A DNA stretch of 29,683 bases from DALYLB01 sp046154695 (GTDB taxonomy: Bacteria; Acidobacteriota; Blastocatellia; RBC074), in contig JBJXFI010000250.1 of assembly GCA_046154695.1 (NCBI GenBank), forward strand, positions 1 through 29,683. Reading direction: 5' to 3'. The notes beneath the pieces were generated by a model. It was not told the DNA's origin and made no database searches. It saw only the letters and a list, made by a program, of their open reading frames with translations. This document shows, in pieces, positions 1 through 12,158 of this stretch; positions within the stretch are counted from its first letter, which is position 1, and each line of letters begins with the position of its first letter. A program made the position numbers and the translations under genes.

Positions 1-859
1 TCACCTGGTTCGATGTGGAAAAGCCGGGGGCCGAGACAGAGAGACTGACCACTCCGCGCCCGATCAATGTTTGCGACAGCTCCACATTGATTTGATCCAG
101 ACCGGCGAGACCAGGAACCGGCGCAACAGCGGAATTCACAACCTCCCCGCCGAGCAACAGACGCAAGCTTCCCGGCGGCGCATGGCGCAGGCCGGATCCG
201 TAAAGCAGCAGAAAGTGCCGCTCTCCGGCAGGGCCGCTATCAAGCTTTAGAGGGATTGCAGCGCACAGCAGGGGATTGCAGTTGGCGACATTTTCGAAAC
301 TCTGCGTTCCGTTCGGGCGTATGCGGAGTAAAATCGCCGCGGCCACGTCCTTCCCATTACCATTGGCTGAAAAAATCGCCGGCGCCACGGCGCTGACGCT
401 CATCTCTCCGGTGGATCCCCTCTCTCCCGATTGAATTTTGACGCCGGCCGGACCGATCGCCGTTCCCTCGGGAACCAGGAAGTTGACCTGGCCCGCCGAG
501 ACGAAAAAGAGCGGAGCAAGGCGTTCGACGCCGGCGCTGTCCTTGACCGTGACCGTCGTTCCCGCAAGTTCTGTAGGCAGTGGAATGGTCGCCGCGACCC
601 TGGTCTCCGTGGCCAGCGCCTCCCCAAAAGCGGCAACGATCGACTCCGGCGCGATAAACTCTTCAAAGCTCGCGGCCGAGACGATGACGACTCGCCCGCT
701 GGCGGGCGAGGTCCGGTGAGCGAAGATCCCTTTTTGCGGCCGGCCAGTGAGAATTCCCGACAGCGCCAATCCACAAACCATAAAGGCGCAAACCCTGACC
801 ATCATTCCCGTTTGCCGCGTAGACGAATGAAGGCGCGCGCGAAGGTTGTCGACGAACAT
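1..859 (-). CDS. TIGR03437-family exported protein, 3' end cut by the window edge
   Basis: Reading the minus strand from the ATG at 859 gives 286 codons without a stop, and the frame runs off the left edge. Recognisable family features appear in order: VSAASF (about residue 60), a stretch on IVAAFGEALA, AGTTVTVKDSAGVERLAP, FFVSAGQVNFLVPEGTA, AVAPAIFSANGNGKDVAAA, LLYGSGLRH, and a final GLDQINVEL...LIGRG block. That series is the TIGR03437 domain of Solibacter-type Acidobacteria, which is thought to be extracellular and has no known reaction. The end of the domain is almost reached, so probably only a few residues are missing. A hydrophobic segment at about residues 19-40 could be a signal sequence. 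The start is supported by GGAG six bases before the ATG, and it lies 13 bases after the stop of the TonB-dependent receptor gene, so the two are probably co-transcribed. Family assignment is confident; function is unknown. Confidence 0.85.
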   Translation of the reverse strand, partial: MFVDNLRARLHSSTRQTGMMVRVCAFMVCGLALSGILTGRPQKGIFAHRTSPASGRVVIVSAASFEEFIAPESIVAAFGEALATETRVAATIPLPTELAGTTVTVKDSAGVERLAPLFFVSAGQVNFLVPEGTAIGPAGVKIQSGERGSTGEMSVSAVAPAIFSANGNGKDVAAAILLRIRPNGTQSFENVANCNPLLCAAIPLKLDSGPAGERHFLLLYGSGLRHAPPGSLRLLLGGEVVNSAVAPVPGLAGLDQINVELSQTLIGRGVVSLSVSAPGFSTSNQV

Positions 860-872
860 AGGCGACTCCGAT

Positions 873-4880
<4,008 letters not shown>

Positions 4881-4987
4881 ATCCGATCTCCTTGCGCGGC
4901 GGAACCGGGGCGGGCACGCCGATCTGGAAGAATTGGTTGGGTCCTGCTTCAATGGCTGCTTTGGAGCTTGCCGGCCGGCGCCTGAGT

Positions 4988-6379
4988 TCACTTCGGCGTT
5001 ACAAGAAAGTGCTGCACCAGCACATCCATCCCGTTCATCGGGCTGAATCCCACGCCTCCCTGCGAAAATCGCTCGTCCTTGAATATGCCCAGCGGTCGCG
5101 ACTCTCCGCCCACGTTGATCGAATGCGTGAACTGGCTGCCTATGGCTTCAGTGGTGATAAAAAAAGAATAAACGTCCTGGTCTATGTCGGCTGTAACCGG
5201 CTGGCTTTCGACCAGTGTCAGCCTTCCGCCTTCACGGATGTAAAAGTTGAACTCCTTCTTCCCCGTATCATTTCCGGATGTCCGTAATTCAAACAGGTAA
5301 TAGTTGTCGAAATCCCTGGCACGAATAATCCAGGCCACCCCTTTTCCATTCATGAACCGGACCGTAAAGTTCAACGTGAAGTCGCGATAGATACAAAACT
5401 GGTTTCTGGTCGCGGTCTTGAAGAGGCCGGCTTTGTCACCGGCAATGCGGCGCCCCTGTTTTCCCAGAACCGAATCGAGATTCCAGCCGAGGTCCTCGGG
5501 CGTCCACTGCGCGATGCGTTCATTCCTGTAATCCGCCTCCGCGCCGCAATCCAGTGTCCGCGTGGAATTGTAGGAGATCCAGATCACAACCGCAATCAGC
5601 GATAACACCACAAGGGCCGCAATCATCTTGATGGCGCGGCGATTGATCGGCTCGATCACCTTGAAAAATGGCTGGGTTGCCCGTACAAAAAATTCGGAGG
5701 TGAGTCTCTTCAGGTTTCCCGCTTCCTCGAAAAATGGATTGGAAACCTCACGCAAGAGAGGCGCGTTTTCAAGCGGCGGGAGATCGTAATTCTCCACTGT
5801 GTTCACTATGTCATCCGCCAACTGCTCGATGAACAAGTCGTAATCGTGCCGATACTCGGTATGCCTGCGCATGAATTGAAGCCCAAGACTCTCATAGGCA
5901 GGCGAATGATTCTCTCGATTATATTGAACGGCGGCCACAATCGGAGGAATCTGTCTCTTCTTTGTGGGGATCCAAATTACCGGTTTGATCACCGGCGGCC
6001 GGGGAATGTCTTCCGTGGGCCTCACTTCAAGAGGCGCCGGCGCATGCTCTCCCGCATTTACAGCGGCGCCGCGCAGCCTTTTCTCCAGATAGAGTTCCCG
6101 CCGTTGCCGGAATATCTCCCACTCCCTGCCGCAATATTCACTCTTAAAATAGGCGGGGGCGTATAGGCAAACCAATAGGGGACATCTTCGCAGCGCACTG
6201 ATGATTTCCGGCTCCCAGTCCCGTCCCAACTCAATATTCCGCGCGTCGAGGAAGCCGACCGTCTCGGTCTGGCCCAATCCTTCCCGATCACGAATTGCCT
6301 GGGAGAGTTCGTCGAAGAATTTCCTTACATACCCATGATCGCTGGCTCTCGCATAACTCAGGAAGAAGTAGATCGCCAT
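4988..6379 (-). CDS. TIR-domain protein with transmembrane helix and outer jelly-roll-like domain
   Basis: The protein has 463 residues. Residues 1-100 form a TIR domain: FLSYARAS at 6-13, a FLDARNIELGRDW segment at 43-55, and SEYCGREW at 80-87, whose Glu86 is where active TIR NADases keep the catalytic glutamate. The style resembles the FxsC-type bacterial TIR domains, but no FxsA or FxsB partner is present. A linker of about 150 residues follows, then one hydrophobic helix (about 252-269, ALVVLSLIAVVIWISY). The C-terminal part of about 190 residues, placed outside the membrane by this topology, has alternating beta-strand character with WIIRARDFDNYYLFELR; it recalls the LamG/DUF1080 concanavalin-like fold. 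The ATG at 6379 was chosen because the TIR fold starts there; the frame is open back to a TTG at 6541 but that part has no domain character, and no good Shine-Dalgarno is seen. The domains are read from sequence; a signalling or defence role is inference. Confidence 0.82.
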   Translation of the reverse strand: MAIYFFLSYARASDHGYVRKFFDELSQAIRDREGLGQTETVGFLDARNIELGRDWEPEIISALRRCPLLVCLYAPAYFKSEYCGREWEIFRQRRELYLEKRLRGAAVNAGEHAPAPLEVRPTEDIPRPPVIKPVIWIPTKKRQIPPIVAAVQYNRENHSPAYESLGLQFMRRHTEYRHDYDLFIEQLADDIVNTVENYDLPPLENAPLLREVSNPFFEEAGNLKRLTSEFFVRATQPFFKVIEPINRRAIKMIAALVVLSLIAVVIWISYNSTRTLDCGAEADYRNERIAQWTPEDLGWNLDSVLGKQGRRIAGDKAGLFKTATRNQFCIYRDFTLNFTVRFMNGKGVAWIIRARDFDNYYLFELRTSGNDTGKKEFNFYIREGGRLTLVESQPVTADIDQDVYSFFITTEAIGSQFTHSINVGGESRPLGIFKDERFSQGGVGFSPMNGMDVLVQHFLVTPK

Positions 6380-6467
6380 TGCCAAACCCGTTTGTTCAAG
6401 AGTCGAATCCTTCTGGCGCCAACGGATTTTGTGGCGGGGTGCTTGGCCCTCGCCTGAAGAAGATAAA

Positions 6468-6496
6468 TCCGCCACGAATGAACACGAATGTTCATA
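6468..6496. repeat. Short word-like intergenic repeat with small palindrome
   Basis: Between the GMC and TIR genes lies a low-complexity stretch with CGAATG twice (6475-6480 and 6485-6490) and a perfect palindrome TGAACA-cgaa-TGTTCA at 6479-6494. I associate similar 'TTCGTGTTCATTCGTGG' words with spacers of Planctomycetes, Verrucomicrobia and Acidobacteria genomes, but that is recollection and could not be checked here. Confidence 0.45.
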
Positions 6497-6530
6497 AATG
6501 AGCCCGATGATTTTCCACGCGAGCCGGCGT

Positions 6531-8114
6531 TCAATTGTCAATCAGAGTCGCGATGCGTTCGGCAAGGGCGCCGATCGTTCGGGATGGATTGAGTCCGATC
6601 GCTTCGGGGACGATCGCTCCGTCGGCGACAAACAGATTCGGATAGCCAAAGACTTCTCCGCGATGATCGACCACGCCATTTGCCGCATTCGTTCCCATGT
6701 TGCAGCCGCCGAGCGGGTGGGGAGTAGTCAGACTCTTCAGAAGCGTCCAGGTAACCGGGGCCTTGGCGACGCCGCCCGTCGCCACCGAGAGTTCCTTGTG
6801 CATCTCGATGATCGCTTCAATCACTCGTTTGGAGCGGTCGATCTCCCAGTCGAGTTGGAGCCGTTTTTTGCGCCAAAAGGCGTACCATGGCCTGCCCAGA
6901 TGAAGCCGCCCGTTGGCGGCATCGATCCCTTGCGCGAACCACGGCATCACATTGCTGAAGGGATCTCCCGATCCCCGCAATTCCTCCAATTCCTTGAGCG
7001 CAAGCTGCGCCAATCGGAGCTTCGGCGAACGGCCCTTCGTCGATTCGAGAAGGGTTTTCAGCACATTGGGGCCGCCGCCTTCTTCGATGAAAAACTGCGG
7101 CTTCGTATCGTCCTCGTCCAGGAAGTCGATCGCGCAGGTGATCGTCACGCCGACGGTGGGCGAGATCACGCGATCCTTGTAGGTTCCCGGAGTCAAAAAA
7201 TCGCCATTCGAGCTCCAGTTTTTCCCCAGGAAGGGACTGATTCCGGGCAGGGATTTAAATTCGTCGCGGCAGTGTAGAAGCAATTCCGTGGAGCCGATGG
7301 AACCGGCAGCGACGATGACGCGCCTCGCATATTCGCTGCCGGGAACCAGTTTTCCGTCCGCGATGCGGTCGAAATGGACGCGATACCCGCCGTTTTCCGG
7401 CTTGATGTAGCGCACCAGATGCAGGGGCCGCACTTCCGCGCCGTGTTTTTCCGCCCACGGAATATAATTGAGATCGAGCGTGTTCTTGGCCTTGACCTGA
7501 CAACCGATGGGGCAGTTGCCGCAATGCACGCACGTTCCCTGTTGCTGGCCCTGGTCGTTGACGAACTTCCTTGAATGCCGGTCGTTGAATGGATCTTCGA
7601 GGTTGGGGTTCCAGTTTTCGTCAAAGGTCACGGCGACCGGCACTTTGTGGAATCGATCGCCGTGGCCGCTTTTTTCCGCGGCCTCCTTCATCAAGTGAAA
7701 TCGTTTGGTCAATTGATTGTCCGGGACGGTCTGCAAATTGAGCATCTTTCCCACCCGGTCATAATAGGGCTTCAATTCCTGATAGGTGATCTCCCCCGGC
7801 CAGCCTTTGTTGAACAGCCATGGCTTCGCCTCGACCGAGACATTGGCGTAAATCAACGAACCGCCGCCGACGCCTGCCCCCGTCACGACCGACATATCCC
7901 CGAAATACCGAAAATCGGCCCAGCCGTTCCGCTTCTGGGGTTCCTGGGGATCGTACAGCCATGGGTCCGTGAGCTCGCGGGGATAATCCTCGGGCTGCCA
8001 ACGACGGCCTCGTTCAAGAATCAGAACCTTCGCCCCTTTTTCCGCCAACCGGCAGGCCGTGATTGCGCCGCCAAAACCGCTCCCGATTACGATCACATCA
8101 ATAGACATTGGCAT
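6531..8114 (-). CDS. GMC family FAD oxidoreductase, cholesterol-oxidase type
   Basis: The protein has 527 residues and no signal peptide. It starts with a dinucleotide-binding fold with GSGFGG at 11-16 and LILERG at about 31-36 for FAD. VTGAGVGGGSLIYANV at about 77-92 is the second FAD contact typical of the ChoD-like branch. Cys195, Cys198, Cys201 and Cys205 form a CX2CX2CX3C cluster that looks like a ferredoxin site and sits before AKNTLDLNY. The C-terminal GMC domain carries HPLGGCNMG (His466) and LNPSRTIGALAERIA (about 508-522), which hold the active-site His and Asn and close the FAD site. The family oxidises sterols or other alcohols. The substrate is unknown, and the context (PhoD-like phosphatase 76 bases upstream, PQQ dehydrogenase before that) does not fix it. 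A purine-rich GGAAGAGAGGG precedes the start. Confidence 0.93.
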   Translation of the reverse strand: MPMSIDVIVIGSGFGGAITACRLAEKGAKVLILERGRRWQPEDYPRELTDPWLYDPQEPQKRNGWADFRYFGDMSVVTGAGVGGGSLIYANVSVEAKPWLFNKGWPGEITYQELKPYYDRVGKMLNLQTVPDNQLTKRFHLMKEAAEKSGHGDRFHKVPVAVTFDENWNPNLEDPFNDRHSRKFVNDQGQQQGTCVHCGNCPIGCQVKAKNTLDLNYIPWAEKHGAEVRPLHLVRYIKPENGGYRVHFDRIADGKLVPGSEYARRVIVAAGSIGSTELLLHCRDEFKSLPGISPFLGKNWSSNGDFLTPGTYKDRVISPTVGVTITCAIDFLDEDDTKPQFFIEEGGGPNVLKTLLESTKGRSPKLRLAQLALKELEELRGSGDPFSNVMPWFAQGIDAANGRLHLGRPWYAFWRKKRLQLDWEIDRSKRVIEAIIEMHKELSVATGGVAKAPVTWTLLKSLTTPHPLGGCNMGTNAANGVVDHRGEVFGYPNLFVADGAIVPEAIGLNPSRTIGALAERIATLIDN

Positions 8115-8190
8115 AAACCCTCTCTTCCTAATGTTGTGGAAAACACGGATTCATCCACCTTTCCGAAGCACAAGAAGACTGCTATGGCGA

Positions 8191-9459
8191 TTAAAAGTTC
8201 GGATAGGTTCCCGGAGACTGAAACTGATATGCGAGCTTTACGATGCTCTGTTTTTTGGAAACGTCATACTTCTTGCCGGTCCAGAATACGTTGAGGCGTC
8301 CATTGATATATTTCACTTCAAAAACGCCATATTGTCGATCGCCCTTGGCCGCTCCTTCGCTGTATGGTCCGCCCTTTTCACCTGGGGGGCTTTTCAGCGC
8401 CCCCGCATGAAAGACGGGAAAGCCGCCTTTCCGGCCATCGGCAAACCCACTGTTTCGGCCGCTGTCGATCGCGAGCATGTGAGCGTCGCCGCTGATCATG
8501 CAAAGGTTCCCGGCCTGGGTTTGTTTGATGAAATTGGCCAGTTCGACCCGTTCGGTATGGTATCCCGCCCAGCTATCCTCATCCGGGCTGGGGTCATCAA
8601 TCCATGGGACGGAATTGGCCCAGACGACAAGGTCGTATTTGCGGGCGGCGGAGATTTCCGCTTTCAGCCAGTCTTTCTGCGCCGGGCCGAGCATGGTCTT
8701 GGAGGCGTTGTCCACTTCATCGCGCTTCGAGCGCTGAGAGCGCAGGTCGCTTATAAGGAAGCGAACCCTGCCAACGGTGAATGCCTGGTAAATGCCGTCC
8801 GTCCCGGAATTGGAGAGCGGATAGTGCGGGATGTATTTGCGGAAGGCTTCGGTCGCGGCGTTGCGGCCCTTTTTCGCGCTATCCGAATCATTGCCGCAAA
8901 AGTCATGATCATCCCAGATGCGCGCAATCGGGATATGGCGGTATAGGCTGGATTGCCGGGGGGATTGCAGGACTTCGTCATATGCGCGAAGGTGCGAGGA
9001 GACCTTGGTGGAATTCACATTTTCATAGTGAAAATCCCCCAGGTGGCAGAAGAACAGCGGGGACTCATCGAGAATGGCCCCGAATACCCGGCTGTTCGAT
9101 CCCGTGATTGCGCAGGAGGCGAACACGAATTTGAAGTCGGCGGCGCTGTCTTCGACGGGGAAGGTCGAGAAGTGGCCCGACAGGGCCGGAATAGGCGTCT
9201 GGTCTGCCACCAGAGCGTAATGATAATTCGTGGCGGGTTCGAGGCCTTCCAGCGGGAAGGAGACGATCTTATGCGGATATCCGGAGGCGCCGCCCGGAAG
9301 CGCCGCGACCCTCTCCGCGTTTTGAAGCGAAGGGTCGCGGCCGAAAAGCAGCCTGATGCCGGTTGCGGCGCTGCGAACCACAGCCTTGATATTGGCCGTC
9401 GTCGCTGTGACGGCTCCCGTCCAGGGACCGGAGACCAGAACTGATTGGCTGACTGGCAT
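8191..9459 (-). CDS. PhoD-like alkaline phosphatase / metallophosphatase
   Basis: The protein has 422 residues. Residues 1-100 form the fibronectin-like N-terminal domain of PhoD enzymes (LEGLEPATNYHYALV). The metallophosphatase core follows: FASCA at 113-117, HLGDFHYEN at 139-147, WDDHDF at 182-187, SDLRS at 237-241 and SGDAHM at 323-328, which supply metal-binding Asp, His and Asn residues. The family hydrolyses phosphomonoesters and phosphodiesters with Fe/Ca centres. Unlike classical PhoD, no Tat or Sec signal peptide is visible, so the protein may be cytoplasmic. The ATG at 9459 is supported by GATGAGG seven bases upstream and by an in-frame TGA at 9469-9471 directly before it. The upstream PQQ dehydrogenase frame overlaps the first 445 bases in another phase. 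Confidence 0.9.
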   Translation of the reverse strand: MPVSQSVLVSGPWTGAVTATTANIKAVVRSAATGIRLLFGRDPSLQNAERVAALPGGASGYPHKIVSFPLEGLEPATNYHYALVADQTPIPALSGHFSTFPVEDSAADFKFVFASCAITGSNSRVFGAILDESPLFFCHLGDFHYENVNSTKVSSHLRAYDEVLQSPRQSSLYRHIPIARIWDDHDFCGNDSDSAKKGRNAATEAFRKYIPHYPLSNSGTDGIYQAFTVGRVRFLISDLRSQRSKRDEVDNASKTMLGPAQKDWLKAEISAARKYDLVVWANSVPWIDDPSPDEDSWAGYHTERVELANFIKQTQAGNLCMISGDAHMLAIDSGRNSGFADGRKGGFPVFHAGALKSPPGEKGGPYSEGAAKGDRQYGVFEVKYINGRLNVFWTGKKYDVSKKQSIVKLAYQFQSPGTYPNF

Positions 9460-11498
9460 AGACGCACCTCATCTTCCTTGCCGGCGCCCGGAAAAGATCG
9501 GATCGTTGATCGCCGTTGCAACTCCGTTCGCGGGGGCAGCGCAAAGGCGACAACGTGATCGCCGCGCTTTGTGCCCAGTTTGCCGTGGCCGCCGGCGCTG
9601 ACCACAATATACTGTTTGCCGCCCGCCGAATAGGTCATCGGCGCCGCCTGGGCGCTGGCAGGGAGCGGGCCTTCCCAGATCACCTTGCCGGATTCGGAAT
9701 CGAACGCGCGTAGTTTTTCGTCCATCGCGGCGGCGACGAAGACCAATCCGCCGGCCGTCGCCATCGAACCGCCAAGATTGATCGATCCCCATTCAGCGGA
9801 CTTCTCGCCAAAGAGCGCCATTTGCGGGATGCGTCCGAGCGGAACGTCCCAGCGAATGTCCCCGGTCGCCAGATCCACGGCCGTCAACTTCCCCCACGGC
9901 GGCGCGATGCACGGCGCGCCGGTCGGCGACATCAGCGGCTCTCGATACATCGCATAAGGGGTGCCGGTCTGCCTTCCGAACTCGCCTTTGAGGCGGTTGG
10001 CCGCGCCGGTCTCGCGCATCCGGTCGTATTCCCCGCGCGGGATCAGCTTCACCTCGAACGGGAGGATGTTCGTGTTGACGAACAGCAGATTGCGCGCGGG
10101 ATCGAAAGACATGCCGCTCCAGTTCATTCCGCCGACATTGCCGGGGATGGCCAGCGTGCCTTTCAAACTCGGCGGCGTGTAGATGCCCTCGTTCCGCAGG
10201 CCGGCGATCTTCTCGCGGCAATACGCGCGGTCCTTGTCGGTCAGGCCCCAGGCGTCCGCGGCTTTCAACTGGTGGGGAACCAGCGGGCGCGGCAATTTCG
10301 GAAACGGCTGTGTCGGCGAGGTCTGTTCCCCTGGAACATCGGTTTGCGGAACCGCGCGTTCTTCGACCGGAAAGACCGGTTTGCCGTCCCGGCGGTCGAG
10401 AACGAACAGCATTCCCATCTTCGTGCCGATGGCGACGGCGGGAATCGTTTTTCCGCCGCGTTTCAGGTCGATCAGCATCGGCTGGGCCGGCACGTCGTAA
10501 TCCCATAAATCGTGGTGAACGACCTGGAAATGCCAGACGACCTTGCCGGTCGAGGCCTTGATCGCGACGACCGAATTGGCGTAGCGATTATCGCCTTTGC
10601 GTTCGCCGCCGTAAAAGTCCGGACTCGGGCTGCTGGTCGGAATGAAGACCAGATCGCGGCCGGCGTCAACGGAGAGAATGGACCATGCGTTGGCCGCGCC
10701 CGTTTTCGCGGCGCTGTCTCCCTCCCAGGTCGCGCGCGCGGGGTCTTTTTCATTCGCCGGAATCGGATCCCAGCTCCAGCGCAGTTTGCCGGTCACCGCG
10801 TCATACGCGCGAACCACGCCGCGCTCCATTCCGACTCCGCCGTTGTCGCCGATGGCCGAGCCGACCACGACCAGATCCCGGATTACGGCCGGCGGCGAGG
10901 TCACCTGATAGTTCTGATAGCCATCGTAGACGCCGAATCGAACATCGCGTTTGAGATCGACCTGCCCGTTGTCGCCAAAGCCGGAGATCGTCCTTCCCGT
11001 GGCGGCCTCCAGCGCGATCAGGCGAGCGTCAATCGTCGCGACGAAAATCCGGCGCGACGCCCGCCTCCCGTCACTGGCGGCGGGCCAGGCGGACACGCCG
11101 CGCGAAGTCTGCTCGGAATACCGGCGATTCAGCGGAACCCGCGGGTCGAAGGTCCAGCGCTCTGCGCCGGTCGCCGGATCGAGCGCGATCACGCGGTTAT
11201 ACGGCGTCGTCAGGAACAGCGATCCGTCCACCAGAATCGGCGTGGATTCAAAGGCCGCGTTTTTAGCCGAGGCGGCTTTCACTTCTTCCGCCCCCGTGCG
11301 GTAGGTCCAGGCGATCCGGAGCTGCCCGACGTTGCCGCGATCGATCTCTATGAGCGGCGAATGGCGCGCCCCGCCCGCGTCCCGCCCATATGCCGGCCAG
11401 TCGCCGGCCGGGATTTTCTTTTGAGCCTCAATCGCGGTCAATTCCCCGAAAATAATCGTGAATGCCATGAATGAAAAAAACAGATGCGCTCGATGCAT
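9015..11498 (-). CDS. PQQ-dependent dehydrogenase (glucose-dehydrogenase type) with probable frameshifted tail
   Basis: The open frame has 827 codons, but only residues 1-654 look genuine. Residues 1-25 are a Sec signal peptide ending at EA-QKK. The rest is an eight-bladed quinoprotein propeller: GDWPAYGRDAGGARHSPL near the start, repeated W-motif blades such as VIALDPATGAERWTFDP, HHDLWDYDVPAQP, and a last blade GDHVVAFALP. The family oxidises sugars or alcohols in the periplasm with pyrroloquinoline quinone. Family members usually stop at this last strand. Here the frame continues about 170 residues of arginine- and serine-rich sequence that is only the phosphatase gene in another phase. Adding one base to the C5 run (9532-9536 on the plus strand) would give PANGVATAINDPIFSG...R and a TGA at 9469, nine bases before the phosphatase start. 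GGAGG upstream supports the ATG at 11498. Confidence 0.88.
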   Translation of the reverse strand: MHRAHLFFSFMAFTIIFGELTAIEAQKKIPAGDWPAYGRDAGGARHSPLIEIDRGNVGQLRIAWTYRTGAEEVKAASAKNAAFESTPILVDGSLFLTTPYNRVIALDPATGAERWTFDPRVPLNRRYSEQTSRGVSAWPAASDGRRASRRIFVATIDARLIALEAATGRTISGFGDNGQVDLKRDVRFGVYDGYQNYQVTSPPAVIRDLVVVGSAIGDNGGVGMERGVVRAYDAVTGKLRWSWDPIPANEKDPARATWEGDSAAKTGAANAWSILSVDAGRDLVFIPTSSPSPDFYGGERKGDNRYANSVVAIKASTGKVVWHFQVVHHDLWDYDVPAQPMLIDLKRGGKTIPAVAIGTKMGMLFVLDRRDGKPVFPVEERAVPQTDVPGEQTSPTQPFPKLPRPLVPHQLKAADAWGLTDKDRAYCREKIAGLRNEGIYTPPSLKGTLAIPGNVGGMNWSGMSFDPARNLLFVNTNILPFEVKLIPRGEYDRMRETGAANRLKGEFGRQTGTPYAMYREPLMSPTGAPCIAPPWGKLTAVDLATGDIRWDVPLGRIPQMALFGEKSAEWGSINLGGSMATAGGLVFVAAAMDEKLRAFDSESGKVIWEGPLPASAQAAPMTYSAGGKQYIVVSAGGHGKLGTKRGDHVVAFALPPRTELQRRSTIRSFPGAGKEDEVRLCQSANQFWSPVPGREPSQRRRPISRLWFAAPQPASGCFSAATLRFKTRRGSRRFRAAPPDIRIRSSPSRWKASNPPRIIITLWWQTRRLFRPCRATSRPSPSKTAPPTSNSCSPPAQSRDRTAGYSGPFSMSPRCSSATWGIFTMKM

Positions 11499-11691
11499 AG
11501 ATCCCCCCTCCGGAATTTTGATGTTGTCTCAGATGCGGCCTCATGGAAGAACGCAGAATCCGAAAAAGAAGATCCGTTGTTATGGCAGTTTATCGAGGAA
11601 GTCGAAAATCCTCGGCGCGGATTCCCCGGGCGATGGCGATACGACGGATTCACAAATGGGAATAAAAAAGGAAGGAGGGGAAAGAAAGAAA

Positions 11692-11784
11692 TGGCGGAGA
11701 CAGAAGGATTCGAACCTTCGGTAGAGTTTTTAGCCCTACAACGGTTTAGCAAACCGCCGCCTTCAGCCACTCGGCCATGTCTCC
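11692..11784 (-). tRNA. tRNA-Ser (anticodon GCT)
   Basis: The minus strand shows a complete 93-base class II tRNA. The acceptor arms GGAGACA and TGTCTCC pair perfectly, followed by G and an encoded CCA. The D-arm reads GCCGAGTGGCTGAAGGC, the anticodon stem is GGTTT-GCTAA-ACC with GCT at 11748-11750, a long variable arm follows, and the T-arm carries GGTTCGAATCC. It decodes AGC and AGT serine codons. Confidence 0.97.
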
Positions 11785-11785
11785 G

Positions 11786-11801
11786 CGTCTTCGAAAAGAC
11801 G
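11786..11801 (-). other. UUCG hairpin in the tRNA leader
   Basis: The minus strand has CGTCTT-TTCG-AAGACG, a perfect 6-bp stem closed by a UUCG tetraloop. It ends one base before the mature 5' end of tRNA-Ser and begins at about the predicted transcription start, so it would fill almost the whole 5' leader removed by RNase P. Confidence 0.7.
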
Positions 11802-11807
11802 GGGCGT

Positions 11808-11837
11808 AGTATCTTTGATTTATGCGCGGGCTGTCAA
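11808..11837 (-). promoter_or_regulatory. Promoter of tRNA-Ser
   Basis: On the minus strand a perfect -35 box TTGACA (11837-11832) is followed, after 18 bases, by GATACT (11813-11808), a 4/6 match to the -10 box. Its distance of about 24 bases to the mature tRNA end fits a stable-RNA promoter. Confidence 0.7.
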
Positions 11838-11879
11838 GCGACGATTCGCGAAACCTTTTGAGCGTCAAAAAGGCCCTGG

Positions 11880-12110
11880 CTATGGTTCCGGTGCGGCGTC
11901 CACGTTGTCGCCATGCGACCACTGTTCCGGCAGGGGCTGCGGTCCGGGGCGGATGCCTGCGATATCGGGATCCTCGCCTCCGATCGTTGCCGGCAGGTTT
12001 TCCTTGAACTTCTTCGATTCGATCCGGCGCGACTCCTTCTCCTGCTTTTTCATCGCACGCGCCTTCTCTTTTTCGCGTTTCTGCATGGTCTGCTTCGGTC
12101 TTTTTGCCAT
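11880..12110 (-). CDS. Small highly charged protein, function unknown
   Basis: The protein has 76 residues. The first 45 are almost all Lys, Arg, Glu and Gln (MAKRPKQTMQKREKEKARAM and on), with helical, coiled-coil-like spacing. The C-terminal part is proline- and glycine-rich with GGEDPDIAGIRPGPQPLPEQW. I recall similar lysine-rich small proteins near RNA genes in other Acidobacteria-like genomes but know no function. An AGGGA lies eight bases before the ATG. It is the last gene of the RRM-helicase-RRM series, 92 bases behind the second RRM gene and separated from it by a hairpin. Its basic composition would fit nucleic-acid or ribosome binding, which is inference only. Confidence 0.7.
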   Translation of the reverse strand: MAKRPKQTMQKREKEKARAMKKQEKESRRIESKKFKENLPATIGGEDPDIAGIRPGPQPLPEQWSHGDNVDAAPEP

Positions 12111-12158
12111 CCTGTATGTCCCTGTGTCAGTAAATTTAATAGCCGCCGGAGAATGGAG

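Noticed and set aside
6380..6541. Extension of the TIR protein to a TTG at 6541
   Set aside because: The added 54 residues have no domain character, cover a repeat-like spacer and overlap the GMC gene; the TIR fold begins at the ATG at 6379.
11438..11770. Minus-strand frame running from tRNA-Ser into the dehydrogenase gene
   Set aside because: Its first residues are only the translated tRNA, a well-known false call, and the rest has no coding character.
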